Source of the DNA: Gymnodinialimonas sp. 57CJ19
GTDB taxonomy: Bacteria; Pseudomonadota; Alphaproteobacteria; Rhodobacterales; Rhodobacteraceae
Assembly: GCF_038396845.1 (NCBI RefSeq)
Contig: NZ_CP151587.1
Coordinates: 3,570,001 to 3,634,000, forward strand
Direction of reading: 5' to 3'
Length of the DNA stretch: 64,000 nt
Shown: piece after piece, positions 9,313 through 17,434 of the stretch
Layout of the letters: each line of letters begins with the position of its first letter
How positions within the stretch are numbered: position 1 is the first letter of the stretch
Made by a program: the position numbers and the translations under genes
Notes under the pieces: generated by a model
Seen by the model: only the letters and a program-made list of their open reading frames with translations
Databases searched by the model: none
What the model was told of the DNA's origin: nothing

Positions 9313-9796
9313 TCACCGTAACCGTGGGCAGGGAAGTCAAGCTCAGGCCCAGGGCTTGGAACGCGGCCAAAGACAGGCGCGAGCCTGATCCGCGTTCGCC
9401 GCCCGACGGGCGGGCTGTGACCTCTACCGTGGTGCCATTGGGGGCGACGACGGTGGCCGTGCGCTCGCGGTCTACCAGCGGTGTTTCGATCCAGAGGCCC
9501 GGCACGGTGGCATCCCCAAGACTGGCGACCGTGAAGCCGCGCACGCTGTCGCCCGCGCCCGTGTTGCCCTCGGCCACGGCGGCGGCGCGCACGGTGTTGT
9601 CCGTGGGCGCGATATCCTCGGCCGCAGCCTCGCCCACCACAGCCTCGGTAATCACCTCAGCCGGCGCCGCCTCTTCCGCCGGGGCGTTGCGGCCAAATCC
9701 ACTGCCCGGCCCGTCGCCGCTGAACATGCCGCCAAGCCCGCCATTGGCACAGCCCGCTACCGCCAAAATCGCCAGCAAAGAAATCGCTCGTGTCAT
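9302..9796 (-). CDS. Lipoprotein of unknown function
   Basis: A 164-residue protein with a lipoprotein signal peptide: positively charged start, hydrophobic core and lipobox LAVAGC with Cys16 as the likely lipidated residue. A low-complexity Ala/Glu/Gly linker (residues 25-85) leads to a globular C-terminal part that starts around DATVPGLWIETPLV. Relatives in this family of bacteria are sometimes mislabelled D-galactarate dehydratase; the sequence has no dehydratase features. GAGAGG before the ATG supports the start. It probably shares an mRNA with the overlapping acyl-CoA synthetase. Confidence 0.7.
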   Translation of the reverse strand: MTRAISLLAILAVAGCANGGLGGMFSGDGPGSGFGRNAPAEEAAPAEVITEAVVGEAAAEDIAPTDNTVRAAAVAEGNTGAGDSVRGFTVASLGDATVPGLWIETPLVDRERTATVVAPNGTTVEVTARPSGGERGSGSRLSLAAFQALGLSLTSLPTVTVIAD

Positions 9797-9895
9797 TTCG
9801 CACCTCTCAACACGTTTCGCGCCAGACTAGGCCCGCACTCAGCCGTGATCAACCGCTCCCTTGTGTGCCCTCTCTGACCCTCCTACTGTCCGCCC

Positions 9896-10906
9896 ATGAC
9901 CCAAACCGCCCCCCTCATTGATCCCTTTGCGCGTGCCATCACTTACCTGCGCGTCTCCGTCACCGACCGCTGCGATTTCCGCTGCGTTTATTGCATGTCC
10001 GAGAACATGCAGTTCCTGCCCAAGAAAGAGCTTCTGACGCTGGAGGAGTTGGACCGCATGTGTTCCACCTTCATCGGTTTGGGCGTGCGCAAGCTGCGCA
10101 TCACGGGCGGAGAGCCTTTGGTGCGGCGCGATATCATGACCTTCTTCCAAGGCATGAAACGCCACCTTGATACCGGGGACCTGGAGGAGCTGACACTCAC
10201 CACCAACGGCAGCCAGTTGGCGCGATTTGCCGAGCCTTTGGCGGCAGCGGGGGTGAAGCGGGTCAACATCTCGCTCGATACGATTGATGAGAAGAAGTTC
10301 GCCGAAATCACCCGGTGGGGTCGTCTGAAGCAGGTGATGGCTGGCATTGACGCTGCGCAGGCGGCGGGCCTGAAGGTGAAGATCAACGCCGTGGCGCTGA
10401 AGAACTTCAACGAGGACGAGCTGTTCACCTTGCAGGAATGGTGTCTGGCGCGCGGGATGGACCTGACCTTCATCGAGGTGATGCCCATGGGTGACCTCGG
10501 CAATGAGGACCGCTTGGACCAATATTGGTCCCTCAACGATCTGCGCGCGCGACTGGCCGAGCGCTTTACCCTGACCGATCTGGCCGAGCGGACCGGCGGC
10601 CCTGCCCGCTACGTGCAATTGAACGAGACCGGCCAGAAAATCGGCTTCATAACGCCGCTGTCCCATAACTTCTGCGAGTCGTGTAATCGCGTGCGTCTGA
10701 CCTGCACCGGGCAGCTTTTCATGTGCCTTGGCCAAGAAGACATGGTTGACCTGCGCGCGCCTTTGCGGGCGTCCGAAGACAACGAGATGTTGGAAGCCGC
10801 GATCCGTGACGCGATCAGCCATAAGCCCAAGGGCCACGACTTCGACTACTCCCGCCAAGTGGCCGATGGGCAGATGTCCCGCCACATGAGTCACACGGGG
10901 GGGTGA
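9896..10906 (+). CDS. moaA: GTP 3',8-cyclase MoaA
   Basis: A radical-SAM enzyme (336 residues) that with MoaC converts GTP to cyclic pyranopterin monophosphate in molybdenum-cofactor synthesis. The N-terminal SAM cluster Cys residues are C26-X3-C30-X2-C33 ([10 protein letters not shown]). The second [4Fe-4S] site is in [18 protein letters not shown]. The essential C-terminal Gly-Gly is present at the very end (HTGG). Full length. No other moa gene adjoins it; the next 230 bases hold repeats. Confidence 0.95.
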   Translation: MTQTAPLIDPFARAITYLRVSVTDRCDFRCVYCMSENMQFLPKKELLTLEELDRMCSTFIGLGVRKLRITGGEPLVRRDIMTFFQGMKRHLDTGDLEELTLTTNGSQLARFAEPLAAAGVKRVNISLDTIDEKKFAEITRWGRLKQVMAGIDAAQAAGLKVKINAVALKNFNEDELFTLQEWCLARGMDLTFIEVMPMGDLGNEDRLDQYWSLNDLRARLAERFTLTDLAERTGGPARYVQLNETGQKIGFITPLSHNFCESCNRVRLTCTGQLFMCLGQEDMVDLRAPLRASEDNEMLEAAIRDAISHKPKGHDFDYSRQVADGQMSRHMSHTGG

Positions 10907-10910
10907 ATTT

Positions 10911-11053
10911 CCGGACCCGGTCTTTGACCGGGCGAAAGGTCCAGTGGAGCTTTTAAGGAATTCACGGGCGGAGCCCCGGGAATGCCGGACCCGGTCTATG
11001 ACCGGGCAAAAGGTCCAGTGGACCTTTTGGGAAATTCACGGGCGGAGCCCCGG
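10911..11053 (+). repeat. Two tandem copies of a three-hairpin intergenic repeat
   Basis: Copy A (10911-10980) and copy B (10985-11053) are about 70 bases each and roughly 90% identical. Each holds three short palindromic units: CCCGGTC/GACCGGG, then an AAGGTCCA-G-TGGACCTT unit (one mismatch in copy A), then GGGCGGAGCCCCGG. A third, more diverged copy sits at 62641-62705. No open frame with coding character spans them. They follow moaA directly. Confidence 0.75.
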
Positions 11054-11081
11054 ATTGTCACGCATTGCCCCGGTCAGGTCA

Positions 11082-11113
11082 CCCATTCGCAGCAGTGTGA
11101 GCCCGCGAATGGG
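11082..11113 (-). terminator. Hairpin downstream of the QxW-repeat gene
   Basis: Perfect 9-bp inverted repeat CCCATTCGC / GCGAATGGG with a 14-base loop, 26 bases past the stop of the minus-strand gene at 11140. There is no T-run, so it may stabilise a 3' end rather than terminate on its own. Confidence 0.4.
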
Positions 11114-11139
11114 CCAAGGTGCGTCACGTGTTGGGCGTC

Positions 11140-11637
11140 CTAGTTAAACCGCCACAGTTGGCCCGAGAAGTTACCACAGGGGTCCATACGGATCGGGCCA
11201 TCGGCGCGGCTACTGCTTTCCAGGCACTCGTTCGATCCTTCGCGGAATTGACTGGTAAGCCGCACGTAGCCGCCGCCTGCCGGGATCGTGCGCCAAAGCT
11301 GGCCCGAGACGTTCTGGCATATATCCATGAACGCAGGCCCGCCGCCGGATCGGTTGCTTTCGAGGCACTCATTAGCCCCTTCGCGGAACTGCGTTGTCAG
11401 ACGGAAGTAGCCGCCGCCCGCTGGAATCGCGCGCCATTGCTGGCCGCTGACGTTCTGGCAACGATCCATAAACGCCGGACCTCCCCCCGCGCTGCGGCTT
11501 TCCAAACACTCGTTCGCGCCTTCGCGAAACTGGGATGTCATCTCGAAATACCCGCCCGGAAACCCTTGGGCAGAGGCCGCAGATGCCCCCCCTACAGCCA
11601 ATGCTGCGATCAACGCCGTCTTCAATCCAATTCTCAT
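11140..11637 (-). CDS. Secreted QxW-repeat protein (ricin-B/beta-trefoil-like)
   Basis: A 165-residue protein with a Sec signal peptide (cleavage likely after ASA near residue 23) followed by three tandem repeats of about 44 residues. Each has the order GGYF-x-(L/M)T(S/T)QFREG(A/S)NECLES, GG/DGP-x-FMD-x-C, and a closing QxWR (QQWR, QLWR, QLWR). Two cysteines per repeat and the QxW close are features of ricin-B-type trefoil lectins, in which three such units build one fold. It may bind carbohydrate outside the cell; this is inference from fold pattern. It ends exactly at the third QLWRFN. The flanking genes offer no functional hint. Confidence 0.65.
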   Translation of the reverse strand: MRIGLKTALIAALAVGGASAASAQGFPGGYFEMTSQFREGANECLESRSAGGGPAFMDRCQNVSGQQWRAIPAGGGYFRLTTQFREGANECLESNRSGGGPAFMDICQNVSGQLWRTIPAGGGYVRLTSQFREGSNECLESSSRADGPIRMDPCGNFSGQLWRFN

Positions 11638-11786
11638 GCAAACACACTCCCTAGAACCAAGGCCAAAAATTGCCTTAACTTTTTATGCGCTGTGCCTTGG
11701 GCGGCTGGCAACAGTTTCGTGGTGGTGTTTGGGTGTGGGGTGGCGGGGGGAATGTTTGCCGTGAACGCCACAACCAACCGTTCTTT

Positions 11787-12383
11787 CTAGCTTGTAGGCG
11801 GCGGCACCCCGATTTCGCACGCGCGGTTCCACTTGATCCGAGCATTTCCCGACCGCGCCTTGGTCAGCGCCTTTCTGTCGACCATGCGGCCGGATATTCG
11901 AAAGCAACCGAAATCATCATCGCCGGCCGTGCGGTCGATCTTTACGACAAGCAACTTACTGAAATGGCCCGATAACTTCACCAGCGCCTGATCGGTTGTG
12001 CTGCGCGGCCCGATTGTCTTGATCTCGATGAAATCATTGTCCAGCTTCCCGTCCGAGCCTTGAGCATCTGGCAACTTGTGGAGCCGAATGCCCCATATCA
12101 TCGCGCCATACAGCTCCCCCAATGCGCCGTAAATATTCAGGTGTTTGCCTGTCTGCTCAAAGTATTCCCTTGCCGCGTTCACCAGCCGGATGAACTGCCG
12201 CAGAACCGGGAGTTCGGCGTTTCGGTACTTTCGTTTTAGCTTATCTTGCCACTCCAATACGGGCAGCACCGCTGGTTGCGGCTCGTCGGGGTCGATGTCC
12301 GCATATTCTCCGAATTCATCCCAACTCAGCCATTCCCCGTCGCCAAGATAAACGCCGCCGCCGTCTGGTTCATATGAATACAT
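11787..12383 (-). CDS. DUF6998-like protein with PD-(D/E)XK-like motif
   Basis: A 198-residue acidic protein. The N-terminal third (VYLGDGEWLSWDEFGEYADI) is Asp/Glu-rich. The centre has GALGELYGAMIWGIRLHKL followed by KLDNDFIEIKTIG: an acidic residue, then hydrophobic-Glu-x-Lys, the arrangement of PD-(D/E)XK nuclease-fold proteins and of DUF6998. A further strand KLLVVKID follows. Family assignment is tentative. TTG at 12386 is in frame, but the ATG at 12383 is the likely start; its GGAGG lies inside a hairpin (12385-12416). No methyltransferase or other restriction partner is next to it. Confidence 0.5.
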   Translation of the reverse strand: MYSYEPDGGGVYLGDGEWLSWDEFGEYADIDPDEPQPAVLPVLEWQDKLKRKYRNAELPVLRQFIRLVNAAREYFEQTGKHLNIYGALGELYGAMIWGIRLHKLPDAQGSDGKLDNDFIEIKTIGPRSTTDQALVKLSGHFSKLLVVKIDRTAGDDDFGCFRISGRMVDRKALTKARSGNARIKWNRACEIGVPPPTS

Positions 12384-12384
12384 C

Positions 12385-12416
12385 AATGCCTCCCTCGTTG
12401 TAACAAGGGAGGCATT
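12385..12416 (-). promoter_or_regulatory. Hairpin burying the ribosome binding site of the 12383 gene
   Basis: Perfect 11-bp arms AATGCCTCCCT / AGGGAGGCATT extended by GTT/AAC past one mismatch. On the minus strand the right half of the stem contains GAGGGAGG, the Shine-Dalgarno of the gene starting at 12383. The stem ends one base before that ATG. It could repress translation unless melted or bound. Confidence 0.55.
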
Positions 12417-12452
12417 TCATGGCCGTGTGGAGATTTTAGGGCAGAGTGCCAA

Positions 12453-13616
12453 TCAAGCCGCAGGCATCCGCTTTTCGACGATCTCGGCCCACCAGCTACA
12501 GCCTGCTGGGATCGCCTCGTCGTTGAAGTTGTACTTGGGGTGGTGGACCATGGCCGTGTCGCCGTTGCCTACAAGGATGTACGCGCCGGGGCGTTCTTCC
12601 AACATGAAGGCGAAATCCTCGCCGCCCATGACCAAAGGCACCTCATCGCAGCCACCCGAAACCGAGGTGGCCACCTCAGCCGCGAAGGCAGTTTGTTCTT
12701 CCGAGTTCACCATCACCGGATAGCCGCGGATGTAGTTCACCTCGGCGTGGCCGCCCATCATCGCGGCGACCCCTTCGCAGATTTCCGGCACGCGCTTGTT
12801 GGCCAGATCGCGGTTCTCGGTGGACATGGTGCGCACCGTACCGCGCATAGTGACGGTCTCGGGGATCACGTTGAAGGCTTTCGATTCCGTTTCAAGCGAG
12901 GTCACCGACACAACGATCTGGCTCACCGGGTCGGCGTTTCGTGCCACGATGGTTTGCAATGCGGTGACCGCATGGGCCGCCATGACGGTTGTATCAATCG
13001 TCTCGTTTGGCTTGGCGGCGTGGCCACCCTTACCTTTGAACTGCACCTCAAACGTGTCAGTCGCGGCGAAAAACGCGCCCGCACGGATACCGAAAGAGCC
13101 CACAGGCTTGCCCGGCCAATTGTGCATCCCATAGACCTCATTGATGCCGAAACGGTCCATCATGCCGTCATCGCACATCTCTTTCCCGCCGCCGCCGCCT
13201 TCTTCAGCGGGCTGGAAAATGACCGCAACGGTGCCGTCGAAATTGCGGGTCTCGGCCAGATATTTCGCCGCCCCCAAAAGCATCGCCGTGTGACCATCGT
13301 GGCCGCAAGCGTGCATCGCGCCCGGCGTCTTGGAGGCGTATTCCAGCCCCGTGTCCTCAAAAATCGGCAGCGCGTCCATGTCTGCGCGCAGACCGATCGT
13401 CTTGCCCGAGGTGTTGGTCTTGCCCTTGATGATCCCCACGACGCCGGTGCGCCCGAGGCCGGTGACGATCTCATCACAGCCAAATTCCTTCAGCTTGTCC
13501 GCGACGATGGCCGAAGTCCGGTGCGTCTCAAACAGGATCTCAGGGTTTTCGTGCAGGTCCCGGCGCCATTCGGTGATTTCGGGCAGCAGTTCGGCAAAGC
13601 GGTTTTTCACTGGCAT
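12453..13616 (-). CDS. M20D amidohydrolase (hippurate/N-acyl-amino-acid hydrolase-like)
   Basis: A 387-residue metallopeptidase of family M20D, which removes the acyl group from N-acyl amino acids. Metal-site motifs are HACGHDGHTA (about residue 100), QPAEEGGGGG (about 135) and the late MVHHPKYNF. The dimerisation domain has GKGGHAAKPNETID. Length and order match hippurate hydrolases and indole-acetyl-amino-acid hydrolases. It lies downstream of an FAD oxidoreductase and an ArgE-like deacetylase on the same strand (63-base gap), and the three face a peptide-type ABC importer, so a role in degrading imported acylated amino acids is reasonable inference. Confidence 0.88.
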   Translation of the reverse strand: MPVKNRFAELLPEITEWRRDLHENPEILFETHRTSAIVADKLKEFGCDEIVTGLGRTGVVGIIKGKTNTSGKTIGLRADMDALPIFEDTGLEYASKTPGAMHACGHDGHTAMLLGAAKYLAETRNFDGTVAVIFQPAEEGGGGGKEMCDDGMMDRFGINEVYGMHNWPGKPVGSFGIRAGAFFAATDTFEVQFKGKGGHAAKPNETIDTTVMAAHAVTALQTIVARNADPVSQIVVSVTSLETESKAFNVIPETVTMRGTVRTMSTENRDLANKRVPEICEGVAAMMGGHAEVNYIRGYPVMVNSEEQTAFAAEVATSVSGGCDEVPLVMGGEDFAFMLEERPGAYILVGNGDTAMVHHPKYNFNDEAIPAGCSWWAEIVEKRMPAA

Positions 13617-13679
13617 TGGTCTATTCCCATGTTTGATTTTGGCCTGAAGGTGACACCGCCTTGATGTACCTTCAAGCAG

Positions 13680-15023
13680 TTAAAGATTTGGTCCGGGCCG
13701 CAGGCGCGTCCCGTCGGTGAAGCGTTTCATGGCAAAGCGGTCAAGGTCGTGGCCCGGCGCGTTGTCTTGCGCCATGTCGGCAAGGATGCGCCCGAAGGCG
13801 GGGCCGATCCCAAAGCCGTGGCCACACATGCCCGTGGCCACGATCAGCCCCGGCAGCTGCGCCACATGGTCCACGACAGGCACCACATCGGGCAGTACGT
13901 CGATCATGCCCGCCCAAGCGGCCCGTGTCTTCACCTCTCCGATCTGGGGGTAAGCGTCAGTGAAGCGGCGCTTGATCTCGGCGATTTTGCGGGCACTGGG
14001 TGTGGGGTCCAGAATGCGCAGGTTCTCGAACGGGGACCGCGCGTCATCGGCCCATTTTCGCGCCGTGCTCCACGCATCGGGGTAGCCCTTGGGGGCCAAG
14101 CCACGGGGGTAGACGTCGAATTCCCCACTTAAGGCCAGAGGCAGATAGCGATGCAGGTTTCGCAACAGATCGGGGCCGGTGAACAGTTCGCCGAAGGCGG
14201 CGGGGGCAAGGGTATAGCCGCCATCGGCGCGCGGGCGCATGGCCAGTTTGTCATCCACCGCCGCCGTTCCCAAGACCTCCGGCAACGGCTGCGTCGCCAT
14301 CACGGTAGAGCGTACCGATAGCTGCGGGATGCTCACCCCATGGCGGCGCAGAAACAGAGACGACCACGACCCCCCGGCCAACACCACGCGGTCTGCCTTC
14401 ACCCTTCCGGCTTCCGTCACAACGCCCGCGACACGGCCCGCCTCCAAATACAGCCCGCGCACCGCGCAATCCTCTGCGATCCGCGCGCCGCTGGCCTGCG
14501 CCATGCGGGCCAACTCTGGCACGGCAACCCAGGGTTCCGCCTTCATATCAGTGGCGGTGTGCAACCCGCCGATCCACGGCCCGTTGGCATGGCTCAACAC
14601 TTCTGCGAGCCGAGTACGGTGCAAAAGTTCGGGCGCCACGCCATAGGGACGCGCCATCTGCGCCCATTGCTCAAACCCCGCCATGTCCTTGGGGGTCTTT
14701 CCCAGATAGGTGACACCCACCTGCTGCACGCCAAGACGGCCCTGCGCCTCGGCGTTGAGCGTCTGCCACAGGCCCTGGGATTCCAGGGCAATCGGGATCT
14801 CGGCCTCATCGCGGCCCTGCACCCTGATCCAGCCCCAGTTGCGCCCCGATTGCTCGGCGGCGACCCGGCCCTTTTCCAGCACTACAACCGACAAGCCCGC
14901 CCGCGCCGTATAAAGCGCCGTCGAGATGCCCAAAACGCCGCCGCCAATGATGGCCAGATCAACACTTTGCGGCAGCTCATCAATAAACGTTGCCGGCTTG
15001 CCCCCGTGGAAAGGAAACGTCAT
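13680..15023 (-). CDS. FAD-dependent oxidoreductase (DAO family)
   Basis: A 447-residue flavoprotein of the D-amino-acid oxidase/dehydrogenase family. The dinucleotide-binding motif IIGGGVLGISTALY (about residue 24) is followed by VLEKGRVAAEQSGRNWGW, where a conserved residue near the flavin commonly sits, and the C-terminal GMCGHGFGIGPAFG is the second FAD contact. Typical substrates are amino acids or N-methylated amines; the specific one is unknown. The frame continues upstream, but the ATG at 15023 overlaps the stop of the argE-like gene as ATGA, showing translational coupling and the true start. Confidence 0.85.
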   Translation of the reverse strand: MTFPFHGGKPATFIDELPQSVDLAIIGGGVLGISTALYTARAGLSVVVLEKGRVAAEQSGRNWGWIRVQGRDEAEIPIALESQGLWQTLNAEAQGRLGVQQVGVTYLGKTPKDMAGFEQWAQMARPYGVAPELLHRTRLAEVLSHANGPWIGGLHTATDMKAEPWVAVPELARMAQASGARIAEDCAVRGLYLEAGRVAGVVTEAGRVKADRVVLAGGSWSSLFLRRHGVSIPQLSVRSTVMATQPLPEVLGTAAVDDKLAMRPRADGGYTLAPAAFGELFTGPDLLRNLHRYLPLALSGEFDVYPRGLAPKGYPDAWSTARKWADDARSPFENLRILDPTPSARKIAEIKRRFTDAYPQIGEVKTRAAWAGMIDVLPDVVPVVDHVAQLPGLIVATGMCGHGFGIGPAFGRILADMAQDNAPGHDLDRFAMKRFTDGTRLRPGPNL

Positions 15024-16171
15024 GCGACCTCGGACAGGAGCTTTTCGATAAAGGCCTGCCCCTGCTGGAACTGGTCGATGGTGATGTATTCGTTGGCCTG
15101 ATGCGCCTGCTCGATCGAGCCGGGACCGCAGACAACGGCGGAATATCCCGCCGCCTGAAACTGCCCCGCTTCCGTGCCGAAGCTGACCACACCGCTGGAG
15201 TTCAGCCCGGTCAGCTTGCGCACCATGGTTTCCGCCTCGCCGTTTTCTTCCGCCTTCAGGCCGGGCACATCCCAGCGGGGCTTTACCCGGATTTCGGCGT
15301 CGGGGTGCACCGCCTTCATCCCCGCTTCGACCCGCGCAATCTCGGCCAGGATCTTTTCGCGCCACTCAGCAACCGATTCGGTGGGGAGCGCGCGCAAAGA
15401 CAGGACAAAAAAGCAGTCCTTCGCGGTAATATTATGGGCCGTGCCGCCCTCGATCGTGCCCACATGCAGGGTGGAAAACGGCGGGTCGAACGGCGAATTC
15501 GGGTCCGCTGCCGCCACTGATGCCGCGTTTTGATCGTTGCACCACTGGATCAGACGGGCGCTTTCCATGACCGCAGACACACCGCGATCTTGCAGCGAGG
15601 AATGCACTTCGAAGCCGCGGAAATGCAGGTCAAATCCGGTGCCGCCCTTGTGGCCATTGATGATCCCCATATCCGTCGGCTCGCCGATAATGGCCAGCGA
15701 CGCGCGTGGCAGTCCGGCCATCGCCTCGATCATCGGGGGGGCGCCCACGCAGCCGATTTCCTCGTCGCGCGACAGGGCCAATTGCATTGGCCGCGACACG
15801 CCGCGCCGCTTCGCCTCGACCACGCCCCAGATGGCCAGCGCGTCGAAGCCCTTCATGTCGCAAGTGCCTCGTCCGTATAGTTTTCCGTCCTTTTCGGTGA
15901 CGTGAAACGGGTCCGTATCCCATGCCTGACCATCCACGGGCACCACATCTGTGTGACCCGACAAAACGATTCCCCCCGGCTCTTCCGGGCCCACATGGGC
16001 AAACAACGAGGCCTTCTTGCCCGTGTCATCATGGTCACGGGCGCTGTCGATTCCGTGGCCCTTCAGATAATCCGCAACCCAATCCACCAACTCTAGATTG
16101 CTGTCGCGGCTGACGGTGGGAAAGCTGACAAGTTTTGCCATTAGTTCACGGGGCGAGAGGACGTTGGTCAT
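15020..16171 (-). CDS. argE: Acetylornithine deacetylase ArgE-like (M20A)
   Basis: A 383-residue M20 metallohydrolase. The metal ligands lie in LSGHTDVVPVDGQ, GRGTCDMKGFDA, SRDEEIGCVGA and EPTDMGIINGHKG, all matching ArgE, which hydrolyses N-acetyl-L-ornithine to ornithine. In this setting, coupled to a DAO-family oxidoreductase and next to an M20D enzyme, it may instead deacylate other N-acyl amino acids; roseobacters often carry ArgE paralogues in catabolic clusters. The ATG at 16171 is chosen over an upstream in-frame codon at 16207 because it begins the family N-terminus. Confidence 0.8.
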   Translation of the reverse strand: MTNVLSPRELMAKLVSFPTVSRDSNLELVDWVADYLKGHGIDSARDHDDTGKKASLFAHVGPEEPGGIVLSGHTDVVPVDGQAWDTDPFHVTEKDGKLYGRGTCDMKGFDALAIWGVVEAKRRGVSRPMQLALSRDEEIGCVGAPPMIEAMAGLPRASLAIIGEPTDMGIINGHKGGTGFDLHFRGFEVHSSLQDRGVSAVMESARLIQWCNDQNAASVAAADPNSPFDPPFSTLHVGTIEGGTAHNITAKDCFFVLSLRALPTESVAEWREKILAEIARVEAGMKAVHPDAEIRVKPRWDVPGLKAEENGEAETMVRKLTGLNSSGVVSFGTEAGQFQAAGYSAVVCGPGSIEQAHQANEYITIDQFQQGQAFIEKLLSEVA

Positions 16172-16307
16172 GGGGATTTCCGATGTTTTGATGTAAGCGC
16201 TTCGCAACCCTGAGCGCGTGCCGATCCATCGTCAAGACTGCGCCCGCAGCATGGGCCAAAGGTGCACTACACGGCCATGTCGCACGCCACGGAATGAAGG
16301 TTGGCCC

Positions 16308-16335
16308 TTGCGGGAAAAAATTTCCGTGTTAGCGT
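16308..16335 (+). promoter_or_regulatory. Candidate promoter of the peptide-type ABC importer operon
   Basis: TTGCGG (16308-16313), 16-base spacer with a GGGAAAAAATTTCC palindrome, then TAGCGT (16330-16335). It is about 80 bases upstream of the first importer ATPase gene. The palindrome between the hexamers could be an operator. Hexamer matches are moderate, so this is a candidate only. Confidence 0.35.
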
Positions 16336-16414
16336 CAATGACATAGATCGCCCATTTCGACCTAGTCGAGCAACGAGGCGACATACATCCGACAGGTCAG
16401 GGAGACCTCCACAT

Positions 16415-17434
16415 ATGCCCGATGGGGCCGATTCTCAAATGCCCGAAGGGGTAGATCCTTACGTATTGGACGTTCGCGATCTTAAAACAGTGTTTCGAAC
16501 CCGACGCGGGGAAGTGCACGCCGTCAATGACGTAAGTTTCCGGCTGAAAGCCGGGGAGTTACTTGGTGTTGTGGGGGAATCCGGCTCGGGTAAATCCGTG
16601 ACGATGATGTCTCTGATCCGGCTGTTGCCGATGCCTCCGGCCGAAATTCGCGCCGGAGAGGTGTTGTTTGGCGACAAAGACCTGATGCAGATCACCGAGG
16701 ATGAGCTGCGGGCCATCCGCGGGGCGCGCATCGGTATGGTGTTCCAGGATCCCATGACCTCGCTGAACCCCGTTTTCAACGTCGGCTATCAGTTGATGGA
16801 GCCCCTGCGAAAGCACATGGGACTGAACAAGACCGATGCCCGCGCCCGCGCGGTCGAGCTGTTGGATCTGGTCGGAATCCCCGACGCAGAGCGTCGCCTG
16901 AAAGATTACCCGCACCAGTTCTCCGGCGGGATGCGCCAACGGGTGATGATCGCCATCGCGCTGGCGTGCGACCCCGAAGTGCTGATCGCGGACGAGCCTA
17001 CAACAGCGCTCGACGTGACCATTCAGGCGCAAATCCTCGAATTGGTAAAAGAGCTGCGCCAAAAACTTGGCATGGCGATTGTCTGGATCACCCACGATCT
17101 GGGCGTGATTGCGGGCATCGCAGACCGGGTGATGGTGATGTACGGCGGCCAGGTTGTGGAAGAAGGCCCGGTACGGGAATTGTTCAACAACCCCAGCCAC
17201 CCCTACACAAAGATGCTGCTTGAAACGATCCCCAGCATTTCCGGCGAACGCGCCGAGCGGTTGCGGGTGATCCAGGGCCAACCGCCCATGTTGGGGGCCG
17301 CGCCTTCGTCCTGTGCCTTCCGCGACCGATGCCCCCACGCGTTTGACCGCTGCGCGCGGGAAAATCCGCTGCTGGAAGAAGTCGGCAGAGAAGGCCACCG
17401 CGCCGCGTGTTTCTTGGAAGAGGGAGCCATTTGA
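16415..17434 (+). CDS. Peptide/opine ABC importer ATPase (OppD/DppD-like)
   Basis: A 339-residue ATPase powering a periplasmic-binding-protein-dependent importer. Walker [10 protein letters not shown]-loop [12 protein letters not shown], signature FSGGMRQRV, Walker [13 protein letters not shown] and the switch His in WITHDLGV are all intact. The C-terminal oligo/dipeptide extension with [14 protein letters not shown] supplies the cysteines of the Fe-S-like motif of DppD/OppD proteins. The frame opens upstream, but the ATG at 16415 follows GGGAG; another ATG lies at 16439. It overlaps the next gene by one base (TGATG), showing coupled translation of a five-gene operon. Confidence 0.9.
   Translation: MPDGADSQMPEGVDPYVLDVRDLKTVFRTRRGEVHAVNDVSFRLKAGELLGVVGESGSGKSVTMMSLIRLLPMPPAEIRAGEVLFGDKDLMQITEDELRAIRGARIGMVFQDPMTSLNPVFNVGYQLMEPLRKHMGLNKTDARARAVELLDLVGIPDAERRLKDYPHQFSGGMRQRVMIAIALACDPEVLIADEPTTALDVTIQAQILELVKELRQKLGMAIVWITHDLGVIAGIADRVMVMYGGQVVEEGPVRELFNNPSHPYTKMLLETIPSISGERAERLRVIQGQPPMLGAAPSSCAFRDRCPHAFDRCARENPLLEEVGREGHRAACFLEEGAI

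Noticed and set aside
10944..11147. A 67-codon frame over the tandem repeats after moaA
   Set aside because: The similar peptide pattern at 62631 arises because both lie on copies of a palindromic repeat; base-pair compensation indicates structure, not protein.
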